The translations under genes were made by a program, and so were the position numbers. From contig JAPTMU010000153.1 of the NCBI GenBank assembly GCA_028583405.1, positions 68,667-132,666 on the forward strand: 64,000 bases of DNA, in the 5' to 3' direction. This DNA is from Pogonophryne albipinna. Taxonomy: Eukaryota > Chordata > Actinopteri > Perciformes > Artedidraconidae. Of the stretch, positions 23,170 through 36,269 are shown piece after piece (within the stretch, counting starts at the first letter, position 1; each line of letters starts with the position of its first letter). The notes beneath the pieces are model-generated. The model had not been told where the DNA came from, did not search any database, and saw only the letters and a list, made by a program, of their open reading frames with translations.

Positions 23170-23425
23170 TTTAACGTAAAAAAGTTGCTTATACGAACAC
23201 TTACAATGTCTGCAAAGCTGCATGATGTGTGTGTGGCTTCACGAATATGAACACAACAGCGCTTCTCATTGGATATTAATGAAGATTTTTTTTTGTTCCA
23301 CAACTACACAAAGTCTACCTGTGAATCCATCGTTAAGGTTATGAGCCGTTAAAAAACCTGTTCATTGTTTAATTATCTGGATTCAAAGAAAGCTGCAGTT
23401 AAAACGATTCAATATTTAACAAGAA
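23170..23425 (+). repeat. Intron-1 local duplication, copy 2
   Basis: Partner of 19533-19815. A further short echo (ATGTTAACGTAAGAAAAGTG, near 23506-23525) follows, suggesting a third degenerate partial copy. Confidence 0.75.
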
Positions 23426-23926
23426 AAGCAAGCGATAGTCAGAGAAAACTAAAATAAGCGCTGTATAAATGCACCGTAGGATCTGCAGGATTATCTAGCA
23501 GAAGATGTTAACGTAAGAAAAGTGGCTTACCAAGTTTTAAAGTGTCTTCAAAGCTGCATGCTGAGCCGTTCACGCAGGGTTCAGAGTGTAACGCCTCCCC
23601 CCGCTGCCCCTCTGACAGTCTGACGGCCTCAGATCAGATGTGACAGTGTTCCCGACCCTGAAACCCTGCGAGCGTCCGGCCTGATCCCCGCCGACATCTC
23701 TGCTCTGTTGATCTGTAAAGCAGCTGATACTGAAGGAACCCTTCGACCTCTGACCCACTTGCTGCGCCGCACTGGAGCTCTTTAGCCGTCCACATAGACA
23801 TTCATCCTAAGTCTCATTCAATTATCAAAGTCAACTTTGTTGTCAATCTTTCAGTTTGTGTACAGACAGAGAGATCGAAATACTGTTTCCCACCATCCCG
23901 AATCCAAAAATACAAATACGTATATA

Positions 23927-24396
23927 CAACCCGATCTCACCAAACAACGTGCAATAGCTACGTTGGTCCACAGGGCAAAACGTAGTATATTCACAAATAA
24001 CGCAAAACGTGACATGGATACAATATTTTGTAAAAAACAACATGGAGCTCAAATAACTTTAGTAATATCTATCACACTATGGATCCTACACTTCTACTGG
24101 ACGTAGATTCTAAAAGTACAATATACACTTCTCGCTAAATGTAATCAAAAAGCATTTTAACGCCAAACTCTCCGACAATTGAGGATTTTCCACTAAAACT
24201 AAATCGGGTGACCGCCATGTTTTTTTTTCTCACGCCGGGAAAGTTTGCGATCGCGTGACGCGGACACGGTCATTAGAAATGAATAGGACAAAAATATTGT
24301 ATCCATGTCACGTCTTGAGAGGGTTATTTGTGAATATACTACGTTTCGCCCTGTGGACAAACGTCGCTATTACACGTTGTTGTGAGACTGGGTTTG
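23927..24396. mobile_element. Short inverted-repeat element (MITE-like), AACCC ends
   Basis: A 470-bp element with about 100 bp inverted arms. The ends read CAACCCGATCTCAC and GTGAGACTGGGTTTG, and the arms share TAGCTACGTTGGTCC and GTAGTATATTCACAAATAA with their inverse. The flanks contain GTATAT on both sides, a possible target duplication. No transposase. Related copies: 6041-6595 and, by its ends only, 1571-4401. Confidence 0.82.
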
Positions 24397-24975
24397 TATA
24401 TCCTGTATATACACAATCAACAGACACATGTATACATTAAGACCTAAATACAAGCACAACAATCAATATATACAAAATAACAGTCACTTCAATATCTTTG
24501 AGAATGTACATTAGTGCAAGAATTGTCCATAGCAGCGTACAAAGTGTATTTTCTTCAGAGGTGGGGAGTAGTGGAGTACAAATACTTTGTTACTGTACTT
24601 AAGTACATTTTTCTGGTATCAGTACTTTACTTTTAATTATCGCAGTATTATAAAGTATAATTTAACTGTGCCTGTAGCTATGTATGTATTAGTATGTACA
24701 ATTATTTTGTAGTTTTTTCCCTTCGTATAGAATTGTAAATTGCATGAAATGATAAGCTGTTGTGTTTTATGTATGTTGTGTGTGAGGACGCCAGAGAGAA
24801 CAGCCAATGCTCATGCAAGTGCTGATAGGGATCCTAATAAAGGACAAGAACAAGAAGACTATATAAATAGTTATCACCGCATTAAACCGTATGTAATGTA
24901 GTCTTAATGTACATTATATACTGCGCTCATGTGCTGCAGAGTCATTGAGGTCCAACGTTAAAGAAATCAGGTTTC

Positions 24976-25212
24976 ATGAGTTTTTTTCCAATCATTTTTG
25001 CTTATGGACATGTAAAGCTGCTGCCATTATTAGTAAGACATTGTAAGATACATGATAGCACATCAGTGGAAACAAAACTACTCGATTTTGTTGAACTCAA
25101 AGGAGAAACAGCAGAGGAAATTGCAGCTGAGATCCTGGTGGTTATCCAACAATTCAACAAACAGTTTGATCTCTTTGTCCCAGTGTGCCTGACAGTTGTG
25201 TCTCTCTGTTGA
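24976..25212 (+). pseudogene. Possible hAT transposase remnant
   Basis: The 78-residue frame includes KLLDFVELKGETAEEIAAEI, which resembles the GET-containing segment before the catalytic core of DUF4371/hAT transposases. It starts mid-domain and ends at a stop shortly after. It lies 0.4 kb inside a hAT-type terminus, which supports the guess. No other hAT motif is visible, so the assignment is tentative. Confidence 0.35.
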
Positions 25213-26911
25213 AGTGTCTTTGATAGTATGTGATTCTGCTAGTGATACTTGTCTGTTGTCTCTATATCTTGTACATATGTTAATTATCAAATAAACTTGA
25301 GGCTATAATCTTTGTAGTTTGAAAATGTTTTGTTATTAATTATGGAACACTCAATAAGCGAGTAAATACTTTACTCTAACTTCACTTACCATGGTTTGGA
25401 AATCAGATTTTCTGAAAGGTTTCATTAATTAGTTAGTTAGTTACCATTTATAGTAATTAGTTAGTACACATCAGTTTATTACAGCAGTTACAATGTTCGA
25501 ATTACATTGAACCAGAATTGTCCTTCCTTTTTCTTTAGCAGTAAAGACAATTGGATATGTTAATGTATGTTGACCGCAAAACTCAAAATGTCCCCGGTTT
25601 TAATTTGGAAAATCTGGTCACCTTACTCTAATGACACTGATCGATATACTTATTGGATCTGCACAAACAAGCTTAGATAACATCCTGAGAGTCCACAGAT
25701 TATAGAAGTATAAGGATCATCACTGAGCGATCAGAACTCGTGACAGGGGAAGCAAATACAGACATCACACGAGTAGCTTTAGGAGAACACGGAGATATGC
25801 TCACCTTAGCTGTTATTCTGATCAAAAGTCGTGTTCAATGGCATTAAAACGAGAAAAAACGCGGCTGAAAGTTAATCCATAGGTTAATCCAACGTGTCTG
25901 TCACTTTGAAAAAATTATTGATAATCCATAATTCAATTTTTATGCAAAAATCTGAGAAGAAAAATTAGCTGCTAATGGTAGCCACCAGAGGTTAGCGCAG
26001 CTTCCGGTTCTTCTACGCGTCTCTCTCACTCCTTATTTGGTAAGCTGTGTGTGTGTGGGGAACTTTCCCTCGATTCCATTGGCTCTGACGGTTAGAAAGA
26101 GATGTCAATCAGCAAAATCGAACAAGGGGGGCCAGAGATAGGTCAAATCCACCCAAATGGCCCCAGAAGTGTTTTCTTGTTGCTAAATCTCTATAAAAAG
26201 GTCAAACTTCATTTGTTTTGCATCAATCTTGATACAGGGTACTTATTATATGTTGTACTTTGGATTCCTAAAGCTTTTAGTCTACTAACCCATCATCCAA
26301 GGTTAGTTTTCACTATAAGTACAACATATCTTTGGACGGACACTATAATTTACAGTTTTTTACTGTGTTCAATCTGAATTTACTTTAAAATAAAAACATC
26401 TATATTGATTCTGACTCTTCTGCATCCGACCCACAGGTTTATCATTACTTTGAGAACAAAGATTATTAATTTAACCCTTTTAGAAGATATGGTCATTTGT
26501 TCTGGGAATGTCCTTTTGGAGCCTGAGACCTGAAAAACAGGCTCGGGGCTAAACAGGTTAATACTGAATTGCAGACTCAATACGGGTTGCATCACATGTT
26601 TCAAGTCCTGATGAATTCCCCTTCGTGACCTCAAGATGTCTTTCACTCAGGAAAAGTGTTTCTTAAAATACTTTTTTTTACTATTTGACCGCATTTGGTT
26701 CTCTGGAGGTTTAACGTCTGCAGCCGATAACAGCTGGTGCCACTAATTAGCCTCCCCCCCACATTAAATATCAGATATGAAGCTGTCAGCGAGGTGTGAC
26801 GGGGACTCCCCTCTCGTCTGAGCAGAGGGGAGTCATCACGAGACGCTGAGAAACAACGCAGGACGAAGGAGATGTTCAGGTGTTCAGATTAGGGAGAACG
26901 CGTTGTACTTT
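25213..26911. other. grid1: grid1 intron 1 between hAT end and first giant minisatellite
   Basis: AT-rich sequence with no recognisable exon. A small inverted pair, ATATGTTGTACT and AGTACAACATAT, lies near 26251 and 26318. Parts may be transposon body but no ends were located. Confidence 0.4.
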
Positions 26912-29513
26912 GTACTCAAGTAGAAGTACACACATCCTTTACTCAAGTAGAAGTACACACATCCTTTACTCAAGTAGAAGTACACACATCCTTTACTCAA
27001 GTAGAAGTACACACATCCTTTACTCAAGTAGAAGTACACACATCCTTTACTCAAGTAGAAGTACACACATCCTTTACTCAAGCAGAAGTACACACATCCT
27101 TTACTCAAGTAGAAGTACACACATCCTTTACTCAAGTAAGTACACACATCCTATACTCAAGTAAGTACAAACATCCTATACTCAAGTAAGTACACACATC
27201 CTTTACTCAAGTAGAAGTACACACATCCTTTACTCAAGTAGAAGTACACACATCCTTTACTCAAGTAGAAGTACACACATCCTTTACTCAAGTAGAAGTA
27301 CACACATCCTTTACTCAAGCAGAAGTACACACATCCTTTACTCAAGTAGAAGTACACACATCCTTTACTCAAGTAAGTACACACATCCTATACTCAAGTA
27401 AGTACAAACATCCTATACTCAAGTAAGTACACACATCCTTTACTCAAGTAGAAGTACACACATCCTTTACTCAAGTAGAAGTACACACATCCTTTACTCA
27501 AGTAAGTACACACATCCTATACTCAAGTAGAAGTACACACATCCTTTACTCAAGTAAGTACACACATCCTTTACTCAAGTAAGTACACACATCCTATACT
27601 CAAGTAAGTACAAACATCCTATACTCAAGTAAGTACACACATCCTTTACTCAAGTAGAAGTACACACATCCTTTACTCAAGTAGAAGTACACACATCCTT
27701 TACTCAAGTAAGTACACACATCCTATACTCAAGTAGAAGTACACACATCCTTTACTCAAGTAAGTACACACACCCTATACTCAAGTAGAAGTATACACAT
27801 CCTTTACTCAAGTAGAAGTACACACATCCTTTACTCAAGTAGAAGTACACACATCCTTTACTCAAGTAGAAGTACACACATCCTTTACTCAAGTAGAAGT
27901 ACACACATCCTTTACTCAAGTAAGTACACACATCCTTTACTCAAGTAAGTACACACATCCTATACTCAAGTAAGTACAAACATCCTATACTCAAGTAAGT
28001 ACACACATCCTTTACTCAAGTAGAAGTACACACATCCTTTACTCAAGTAAGTACACACATCCTATACTCAAGTAGAAGTACACACATCCTTTACTCAAGT
28101 AAGTACACACACCCTATACTCAAGTAGAAGTATACACATCCTTTACTCAAGTAGAAGTACACACATCCTTTACTCAAGTAGAAGTACACACATCCTTTAC
28201 TCAAGTAAGTACACACATCCTATACTCAAGTAGAAGTACACACATCCTTTACTCAAGTAAGTACACACACCCTATACTCAAGTAGAAGTACACACATCCT
28301 TTACTCAAGTAGAAGTACACACATCCTTTACTCAAGTAGAAGTACACACATCCTTTACTCAAGTAGAAGTACACACTTCCTTTACTCAAGTAGAAGTACA
28401 CACATCCTATACTCAAGTAGAAGTACACACATCCTTTACTCAAGTAGAAGTATACATCCTTTACTCAAGTAGAAGTACACACATACTTTACTCAAGTAGA
28501 AGTACACATCCTTTACTCAAGTAGAAGTACACACATCCTTTACTCAAGTAGAAGTACACACATCCTTTACTCAAGTAGAAGTACACACTTCCTTTACTCA
28601 AGTAGAAGTACACACATCCTATACTCAAGTAGAAGTACACACATCCTTTACTCAAGTAGAAGTATACATCCTTTACTCAAGTAGAAGTACACACATACTT
28701 TACTCAAGTAGAAGTACACATCCTTTACTCAAGTAGAAGTACACACATCCTTTACTCAAGTAGAAGTACACACATCCTTTACTCAAGTAGAAGTACACAC
28801 ATCCTTTACTCAAGTAGAAGTACACATCCTTTACTCAAGTAGAAGTACACACATCCTTTACTCAAGCAGAAGTACACACATCCTTTACTCAAGTAGAAGT
28901 ACACACATCCTTTACTCAAGTAGAAGTACACATCCTTTACTCAACAAGAAGTACACACATCCTTTACTCAAGTAGAAGTACACATCCTTTACTCAAGTAG
29001 AAGTACACACATCCTTTACTCAAGTAGAAGTACACACATCCTTTACTCAAGTAGAAGTACACACATCCTTTACTCAAGTAGAAGTACACACATCCTTTAC
29101 TCAAGTAGAAGTACACACATCCTTTACTCAAGTAAGTACACACATCCTATACTCAAGTAGAAGTGCACACATCCTTTACTCAAGTAGAAGTACACACATC
29201 CTTTACTCAAATAAGTACACACATCCTATACTCAAGTAGAAGTACACACATCCTTTACTCAAGTAGAAGTACACACATCCTTTACTCAAGTAGAGGTACA
29301 CACATCCTTTACTCAAGTAGAAGTAAACACATCCTTTACTCTAGTAGAAGTACACATCCTTTACTCAAGTAGAAGTACACACATCCTTTACTCAAGTAGA
29401 AGTACACACATCATTTACTCGAGTAGAAGTACACACATCCTATACTCAAGTAGAAGTACACACATCCTATACTCAAGTAGAAGTACACACATCATTTACT
29501 CGAGTAGAAGTAC
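26912..29513. repeat. 27/25-bp minisatellite, ~100 copies
   Basis: Tandem copies of ACTCAAGTAGAAGTACACAC followed by ATCCTTT (27 bp) alternate with a 25-bp form lacking GA (CAAGTAAGTAC). Further variants have CCTAT for CCTTT or GTACAAAC for GTACACAC. Blocks of variants recur in the same order, indicating a higher-order organisation. Translation yields repeated SSRSTHILY-type frames, which are artefacts. Confidence 0.98.
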
Positions 29514-29882
29514 AGATACTTGTGTATAAAAATACTCTGGTGAAAGTAGAAGTACTGACTAAACTTCTTTACTCAAGTCAAAGTAAAGTGGCTTTGAAGT
29601 GTGCTTCAGTAAAAAGTACCCATAACTAGCAGCTGTTTTAAAGAGTACCTGACCTCCCTTTATATTAATAGAACAATAATGTCATTGTTAGCTAATGAAT
29701 GTTTCCATGCTGAACAACGGCAACATGACAACGTTTCCATTGGTCCCTCTTCTTTAGAGAAGAGCAGGAAATGATGGATACACGGATCGTGTTCAAATCA
29801 ATAGGCACGCAATGACTCTAAAGAATAATGATCACGCCACCAAACACACATTCAGACTAAAGGAACCAGCTGTTTGGGAAAT
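29514..29882. other. Spacer between the two giant minisatellites
   Basis: The first ~110 bp still contains divergent AAGTA/ACTCAAGT motifs of the preceding array. The remainder (about 29630-29880) is unique-looking with no gene. Confidence 0.6.
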
Positions 29883-32800
29883 GAGAGAAGTAGAAAGTTC
29901 AGGTATTTGAGTTCAACATGTGAGAAGTAGAAAGTACAGGTATTTGAGTTCAACATGAGAGAAGTAGAAAGTACAGGTATTTGGGTTCAACATGTAAGAA
30001 GTAGAAAGTACAGGTATTTGGGTTCCACATGTAAGAAGTAGAAAGTACAGGTATTTGAGTTCAACATGTAAGAAGTAGAAAGTACAGGTATTAGTGTTCA
30101 ACATGTAAGAAGTAGAAAGTACAGGTATTTGAGTTCAACATGTAAGAAGTAGAAAGTACAGGTATTTGGGTTCAACATGTAAGAAGTAGAAAGTACAGGT
30201 ATTTGAGTTCAACATGTAAGAAGTAGAAAGTACAGGTATTTGGGTTCAACATGAGAGAAGTAGAAAGTACAGGTATTTGAGTTCAACATGTAAGAAGTAG
30301 AAAGTACAGGTATTTGGGTTCAACATGTAAGAAGTAGAAAGTACAGGTATTTGGGTTCAACATGTGAGAAGTAGAAAGTACAGGTATTAGTGTTCAACAT
30401 GTAAGAAGTAGAAAGTACAGGTATTTGAGTTCAACATGTAAGAAGTAGAAAGTACAGGTATTTGGGTTCAACATGTGAGAAGTAGAAAGTACAGGTATTA
30501 GTGTTCAACATGTAAGAAGTAGAAAGTACAGGTATTTGTGTTCAACATGTGAGAAGTAGAAAGTACAGGTATTTGAGTTCAACATGTAAGAAGTAGAAAG
30601 TACAGGTATTTGGGTTCAACATGTAAGAAGTAGAAAGTACAGGTATTTGAGTTCAACATGTAAGAAGTAGAAAGTACAGGGATTTGGGTTCAACATGAGA
30701 GAAGTAGAAAGTACAGGTATTTGAGTTCAACATGTAAGAAGTAGAAAGTACAGGTATTTGGGTTCAACATGTAAGAAGTAGAAAGTACAGGTATTTGGGT
30801 TCAACATGTGAGAAGTAGAAAGTACAGGTATTTGGGTTCAACATGTAAGAAGTAGAAAGTACAGGTATTTGGGTTCAACATGTGAGAAGTAGAAAGTACA
30901 GGTATTTGGGTTCAACATGTAAGAAGTAGAAAGTACAGGTATTTGGGTTCAACATGTAAGAAGTAGAAAGTACAGGTATTTGGGTTCAACATGTAAGAAG
31001 TAGAAAGTACAGGTATTTGGGTTCAACATGTGAGAAGTAGAAAGTACAGGTATTTGGGTTCAACATGTAAGAAGTAGAAAGTACAGGTATTTGTGTTCAA
31101 CATGTAAGAAGTAGAAAGTACAGGTATTTGGGTTCAACATGTAAGAAGTAGAAAGTACAGGTATTTGTGTTCAACATGTAAGAAGTAGAAAGTACAGGTA
31201 TTTGGGTTCAACATGTGAGAAGTAGAAAGTACAGGTATTTGAGTTCAACATGTAAGAAGTAGAAAGTACAGGTATTTGGGTTCAACATGTAAGAAGTAGA
31301 AAGTACAGGTATTTGAGTTCAACATGTAAGAAGTAGAAAGTACAGGGATTTGGGTTCAACATGAGAGAAGTAGAAAGTACAGGTATTTGAGTTCAACATG
31401 TAAGAAGTAGAAAGTACAGGTATTTGAGTTCCACATGTAAGAAGTCGAAAGTACAGGTATTTGGGTTCAACATGTAAGAAGTAGAAAGTACAGGTATTTG
31501 TGTTCAACATGTAAGAAGTAGAAAGTACAGGGATTTGGGTTCAACATGAGAGAAGTAGAAAGTACAGGTATTTGAGTTCAACATGAGAGAAGTAGAAAGT
31601 ACAGGTATTTGAGTTCAACATGTAAGAAGTAGAAAGTACAGGTATTTGTGTTCAACATGTAAGAAGTAGAAAGTACAGGTATTTGAGTTCAACATGTAAG
31701 AAGTAGAAAGTACAGGGATTTGGGTTCAACATGAGAGAAGTAGAAAGTACAGGTATTTGAGTTCAACATGAGAGAAGTAGAAAGTACAGGTATTTGAGTT
31801 CAACATGTAAGAAGTAGAAAGTACAGGTATTTGGGTTCAACATGTGAGAAGTAGAAAGTACAGGTATTTGGGTTCAACATGTAAGAAGTAGAAAGTACAG
31901 CTATTTGGGTTCAACATGTAAGAAGTAGAAAGTACAGGTATTTGGGTTCAACATGTAAGAAGTAGAAAGTACAGGTATTTGAGTTCAACATGTAAGAAGT
32001 AGAAAGTACAGCTATTTGGGTTCAACATGTAAGAAGTAGAAAGTACAGGTATTTGGGTTCAACATGTAAGAAGTAGAAAGTACAGCTATTTGGGTTCAAC
32101 ATGTAAGAAGTAGAAAGTACAGGTATTTGAGTTCAACATGTAAGAAGTAGAAAGTACAGGTATTAGTGTTCAACATGTAAGAAGTAGAAAGTACAGGTAT
32201 TTGGGTTCAACATGTAAGAAGTAGAAAGTACAGGTATTTGGGTTCAACATGTAAGAAGTAGAAAGTACAGCTATTTGGGTTCAACATGTAAGAAGTAGAA
32301 AGTACAGGTATTTGAGTTCAACATGTAAGAAGTAGAAAGTACAGGTATTAGTGTTCAACATGTAAGAAGTAGAAAGTACAGGTATTTGGGTTCAACATGT
32401 GAGAAGTAGAAAGTACAGGTATTTGAGTTCAACATGTAAGAAGTAGAAAGTACAGGTATTTGTGTTCAACATGTAAGAAGTAGAAAGTACAGGTATTTGG
32501 GTTCAACATGTAAGAAGTAGAAAGTACAGGTATTTGAGTTCAACATGTAAGAAGTAGAAAGTACAGGTATTTGAGTTCAACATGTGAGAAGTAGAAAGTA
32601 CAGGTATTTGGGTTCAACATGTAAGAAGTAGAAAGTACAGGTATTTGAGTTCAACATGTGAGAAGTAGAAAGTACAGGTATTTGGGTTCAACATGTGAGA
32701 AGTAGAAAGTACAGGTATTTGAGTTCAACATGTAAGAAGTAGAAAGTACAGGTATTTGAGTTCAACATGTAAGAAGTAGAAAGTACAGGTATTTGTGTTC

Positions 32801-34188
32801 AACATGTAAGAAGTAGAAAGTACAGGTATTTGGGTTCAACATGTAAGAAGTAGAAAGTACAGGTATTTGTGTTCAACATGTAAGAAGTAGAAAGTACAGG
32901 TATTTGGGTTCAACATGTGAGAAGTAGAAAGTACAGGTATTTGAGTTCAACATGTAAGAAGTAGAAAGTACAGGTATTTGTGTTCAACATGTAAGAAGTA
33001 GAAAGTACAGGTATTTGGGTTCAACATGTAAGAAGTAGAAAGTACAGGTATTTGAGTTCAACATGTAAGAAGTAGAAAGTACAGGTATTTGAGTTCAACA
33101 TGTGAGAAGTAGAAAGTACAGGTATTTGAGTTCAACATGTAAGAAGTAGAAAGTACAGGTATTTGAGTTCAACATGTAAGAAGTAGAAAGTACAGGTATT
33201 TGAGTTCAACATGTGAGAAGTAGAAAGTACAGGTATTTGGGTTCAACATGTAAGAAGTAGAAAGTACAGGTATTTGAGTTCAACATGTAAGAAGTAGAAA
33301 GTACAGGTATTTGAGTTCAACATGTGAGAAGTAGAAAGTACAGGTATTTGGGTTCAACATGTAAGAAGTAGAAAGTACAGGTATTTGTGTTCAACATGTG
33401 AGAAGTAGAAAGTACAGGTATTTGTGTTCAACATGTAAGAAGTAGAAAGTACAGGTATTTGAGTTCAACATGTGAGAAGTAGAAAGTACAGGTATTTGAG
33501 TTCAACATGTAAGAAGTAGAAAGTACAGGTATTTGTGTTCAACATGTAAGAAGTAGAAAGTACAGGTATTTGAGTTCAACATGTGAGAAGTAGAAAGTAC
33601 AGGTATTTGGGTTCAACATGTAAGAAGTAGAAAGTACAGGTATTTGTGTTCAACATGTAAGAAGTAGAAAGTACAGGTATTTGTGTTCAACATGTAAGAA
33701 GTAGAAAGTACAGGTATTTGAGTTCAACATGTGAGAAGTAGAAAGTACAGGTATTTGAGTTCAACATGTAAGAAGTAGAAAGTACAGGTATTTGAGTTCA
33801 ACATGTGAGAAGTAGAAAGTACAGGTATTTGAGTTCAACATGTAAGAAGTAGAAAGTACAGGTATTTGTGTTCAACATGTAAGAAGTAGAAAGTACAGGT
33901 ATTTGTGTTCAACATGTAAGAAGTAGAAAGTACAGGTATTTGAGTTCAACATGTGAGAAGTAGAAAGTACAGGTATTTGAGTTCAACATGTAAGAAGTAG
34001 AAAGTACAGGTATTTGAGTTCAACATGTGAGAAGTAGAAAGTACAGGTATTTGAGTTCAACATGTAAGAAGTAGAAAGTACAGGTATTTGAGTTCAACAT
34101 GTGAGAAGTAGAAAGTACAGGTATTTGAGTTCAACATGTAAGAAGTAGAAAGTACAGGTATTTGGGTTCAAAATGTAAGAAGTCAAAG
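29883..34188. repeat. 37-bp minisatellite, ~116 copies
   Basis: The unit is GAAGTAGAAAGTACAGGTAT followed by TTGRGTTCAACATGTAA. Variant positions include TTTGAG/TTTGGG/TTTGTG/TTAGTG, ATGTAAG/ATGTGAG/ATGAGAG and CAGGTAT/CAGGGAT/CAGCTAT. Length about 4.3 kb. The unit is related to both other AGTAGAAGTAC arrays in this window. Confidence 0.98.
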
Positions 34189-34293
34189 TAAAAAGTCGTC
34201 AGAAAAATAAGTAGTGGAGTAAAGTACTGGTACCAGAAAAATGTACTTAAGTACTGTAACGAAATATTTGTACTCCAATACTTCCCACCTCTG

Positions 34294-35552
34294 CATTTAG
34301 CCGATGTCCCGCATGTGATGGACCGTCGCCCGTCTTAAACAAGGCTTTTAAACAAAGGTGTGTGGAAAACGAGAGAGGGCTCTCACCATTAGCTGTGTCA
34401 GATGTCAATCAATCAATATCAATATCGATCTATGGATATATTCCTCTCAATACAAATATATATATTAATCTATACTAGCTCTTAGCAACGCATTGTCCCG
34501 CAAAAAGGTCCTCTTGTCCCACATGCGGCTTGTTGGCACCTGGTCAGCCTGTTGAGATGAGATGGGATTGTTGTCTGGAGAAAACATGGAGACATGCAGA
34601 GAAAGAAAAGGGGAAATATCAGGTGGAAAATCATAAAGAAAGGAATGGAAATATTCATTCTGTGATAAACTGGCTTTTTCAACAACGGAGAGCCTCCATC
34701 TTTGTAGTTTTACGCTGATTCCTCGTCCAAAATGACACTCATACCATCAAATAATGTTTCTTTTTCTTAGTTGTGTGTGAAATAACCTGCAACCTCTGCG
34801 TTATGTAGCGTAAAGTAAGAGAAGGCGTGAAGAATGAGGATATTTCTTTATTTATTTTCGCTTCTCCTTGTTTCCGTTCTGATTTATGACAACATTCACT
34901 TTCTGACAGTTGTTTTATTTCAGATTAAAATTAAATAAAAAGTAGTAAACATTGAAGGCTAAAATAAAAAAGTGCGTAAATAAATTGAAATTGAAGAAAA
35001 TATTTGTATAAATACAGGAAGTTAAATAGAAATATGAAATAAAACAAATAAATAGAATAAAACCAAAATATACCAACAAATATATGACATGAATAAAGAA
35101 AGGCTCTTGATGAAGGGACATGTTTATCATAGCATCAAATGATGTGTTTTAATGAGCCTCCATCTTAGTACTTTGTCCAACAATGGCATTTGTAGTGGAA
35201 ACACATTTTTCAGTTTGGTCCTGACCTCGTTATCAAAGAGTCTCAGTTAATATTGGATATTTTGAAGGTATTTGCTAACAACCAAAAACACATTCAGAAA
35301 GCCATTGACCTCCAGACCATGGGACAGGAAGAGATGAAATGCTGTTGCTCTAGCACGTGTTTTCAGATCATGAGAGGTCATTGTGACATTTTAATCGCCT
35401 TAAATATGGCTTTTTTTTACTCAATGCCACCTTTTTGTACAAATATGGTCAAATTTATCCCGTTTTTGAGACGTTTTAAGACATGTTTGTTTTTAAATGT
35501 CTCCTATCAAGCAAAATGCACTTTCTGATGTCTTCTCTACATCACCACGTGT
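34294..35552 (+). other. grid1: grid1 intron 1, AT-rich, nothing recognised
   Basis: Sequence without recognisable exon, RNA gene or complete transposon. The 91-residue ORF at 35253-35528 has no known motif and is not supported as a gene. Confidence 0.5.
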
Positions 35553-35765
35553 CCCGGGTGTGTCCCCGGTGTGTCCCCCCGGTGTGTCCCCGGTATGTGT
35601 CCCCGGTATGTGTCCCCCCCCGGTGTCCCCCCCCGGTGTCCCCCCGGTATGTGTCCCCGGTGTGTGTCCCCGGTGTGTCCTCAGTGTCCCCCCGGTGTCC
35701 CCCCGACGTGTCCCCGACGTGTCCCCGGTGTGTCCCCGACGTGTCCCCGGTGTGTCCCGGCGTGT
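35553..35765. repeat. C-rich GTGTCCCCGG minisatellite
   Basis: Variable copies of GTGTCCCCGGTGT, GTATGTGTCCCCGG and CGACGTGTCCC form a degenerate GC-rich array. The Pro/Cys/Val-rich frames over it are artefacts. The minus strand is G-run rich. Confidence 0.9.
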
Positions 35766-35880
35766 CCCTGGTTGTTTTCAGCTCTGATGTCTGCTTAGCG
35801 CCTCTCAGCAGAGCGGATAACAGGTCTGTCCCCATGAGGAGTCTGAGAGATTACCCCGACCCTTGAGCCAGGCAGCTGAC

Positions 35881-35899
35881 GGGGGGGGGGGGGGGGGGG
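35881..35899. repeat. Poly-G run of 19
   Basis: An uninterrupted G homopolymer, about 95 bp before a long CA array. Length is uncertain because homopolymers are error-prone. Confidence 0.9.
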
Positions 35900-35992
35900 T
35901 GATTTACGGCCTGTTTAGAGAGAAGCTCCAGCTGCAGGAACCCAATCAGAGCGGAGAACAGCTGCCCCGCTAAACAAGATAAACTAACATGG

Positions 35993-36226
<234 letters not shown>

Positions 36227-36269
36227 GAAGCTGCCATGTTGCTTGGTGTGGGCTCTGCCTCCCACTTCC

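Larger units (their letters stand above)
24556..34293. mobile_element. Giant hAT-ended unit containing two minisatellites
   Basis: The left end CAGAGGTGGGGAGTAGTGGA (24556) is inverted at the right end (to 34293, ...CCCACCTCTG). About 100 bp of each side match as reverse complements, including GTACTTAAGTACATTTTTCT. Between them lie a possible transposase remnant and two large tandem arrays. An 8-bp target duplication was not found, so this may be one expanded element or two elements flanking the arrays in opposite orientation. Confidence 0.55.

Noticed and set aside
26912..34188. CRISPR-like appearance of the regular arrays
   Set aside because: Units are directly adjacent with no unique spacers, units vary internally, and the genome is vertebrate.
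35483..35866. Pro/Cys-rich secreted-peptide-like frames
   Set aside because: Three overlapping frames are all open across a GC-rich minisatellite; no signal peptide or conserved cysteine pattern.
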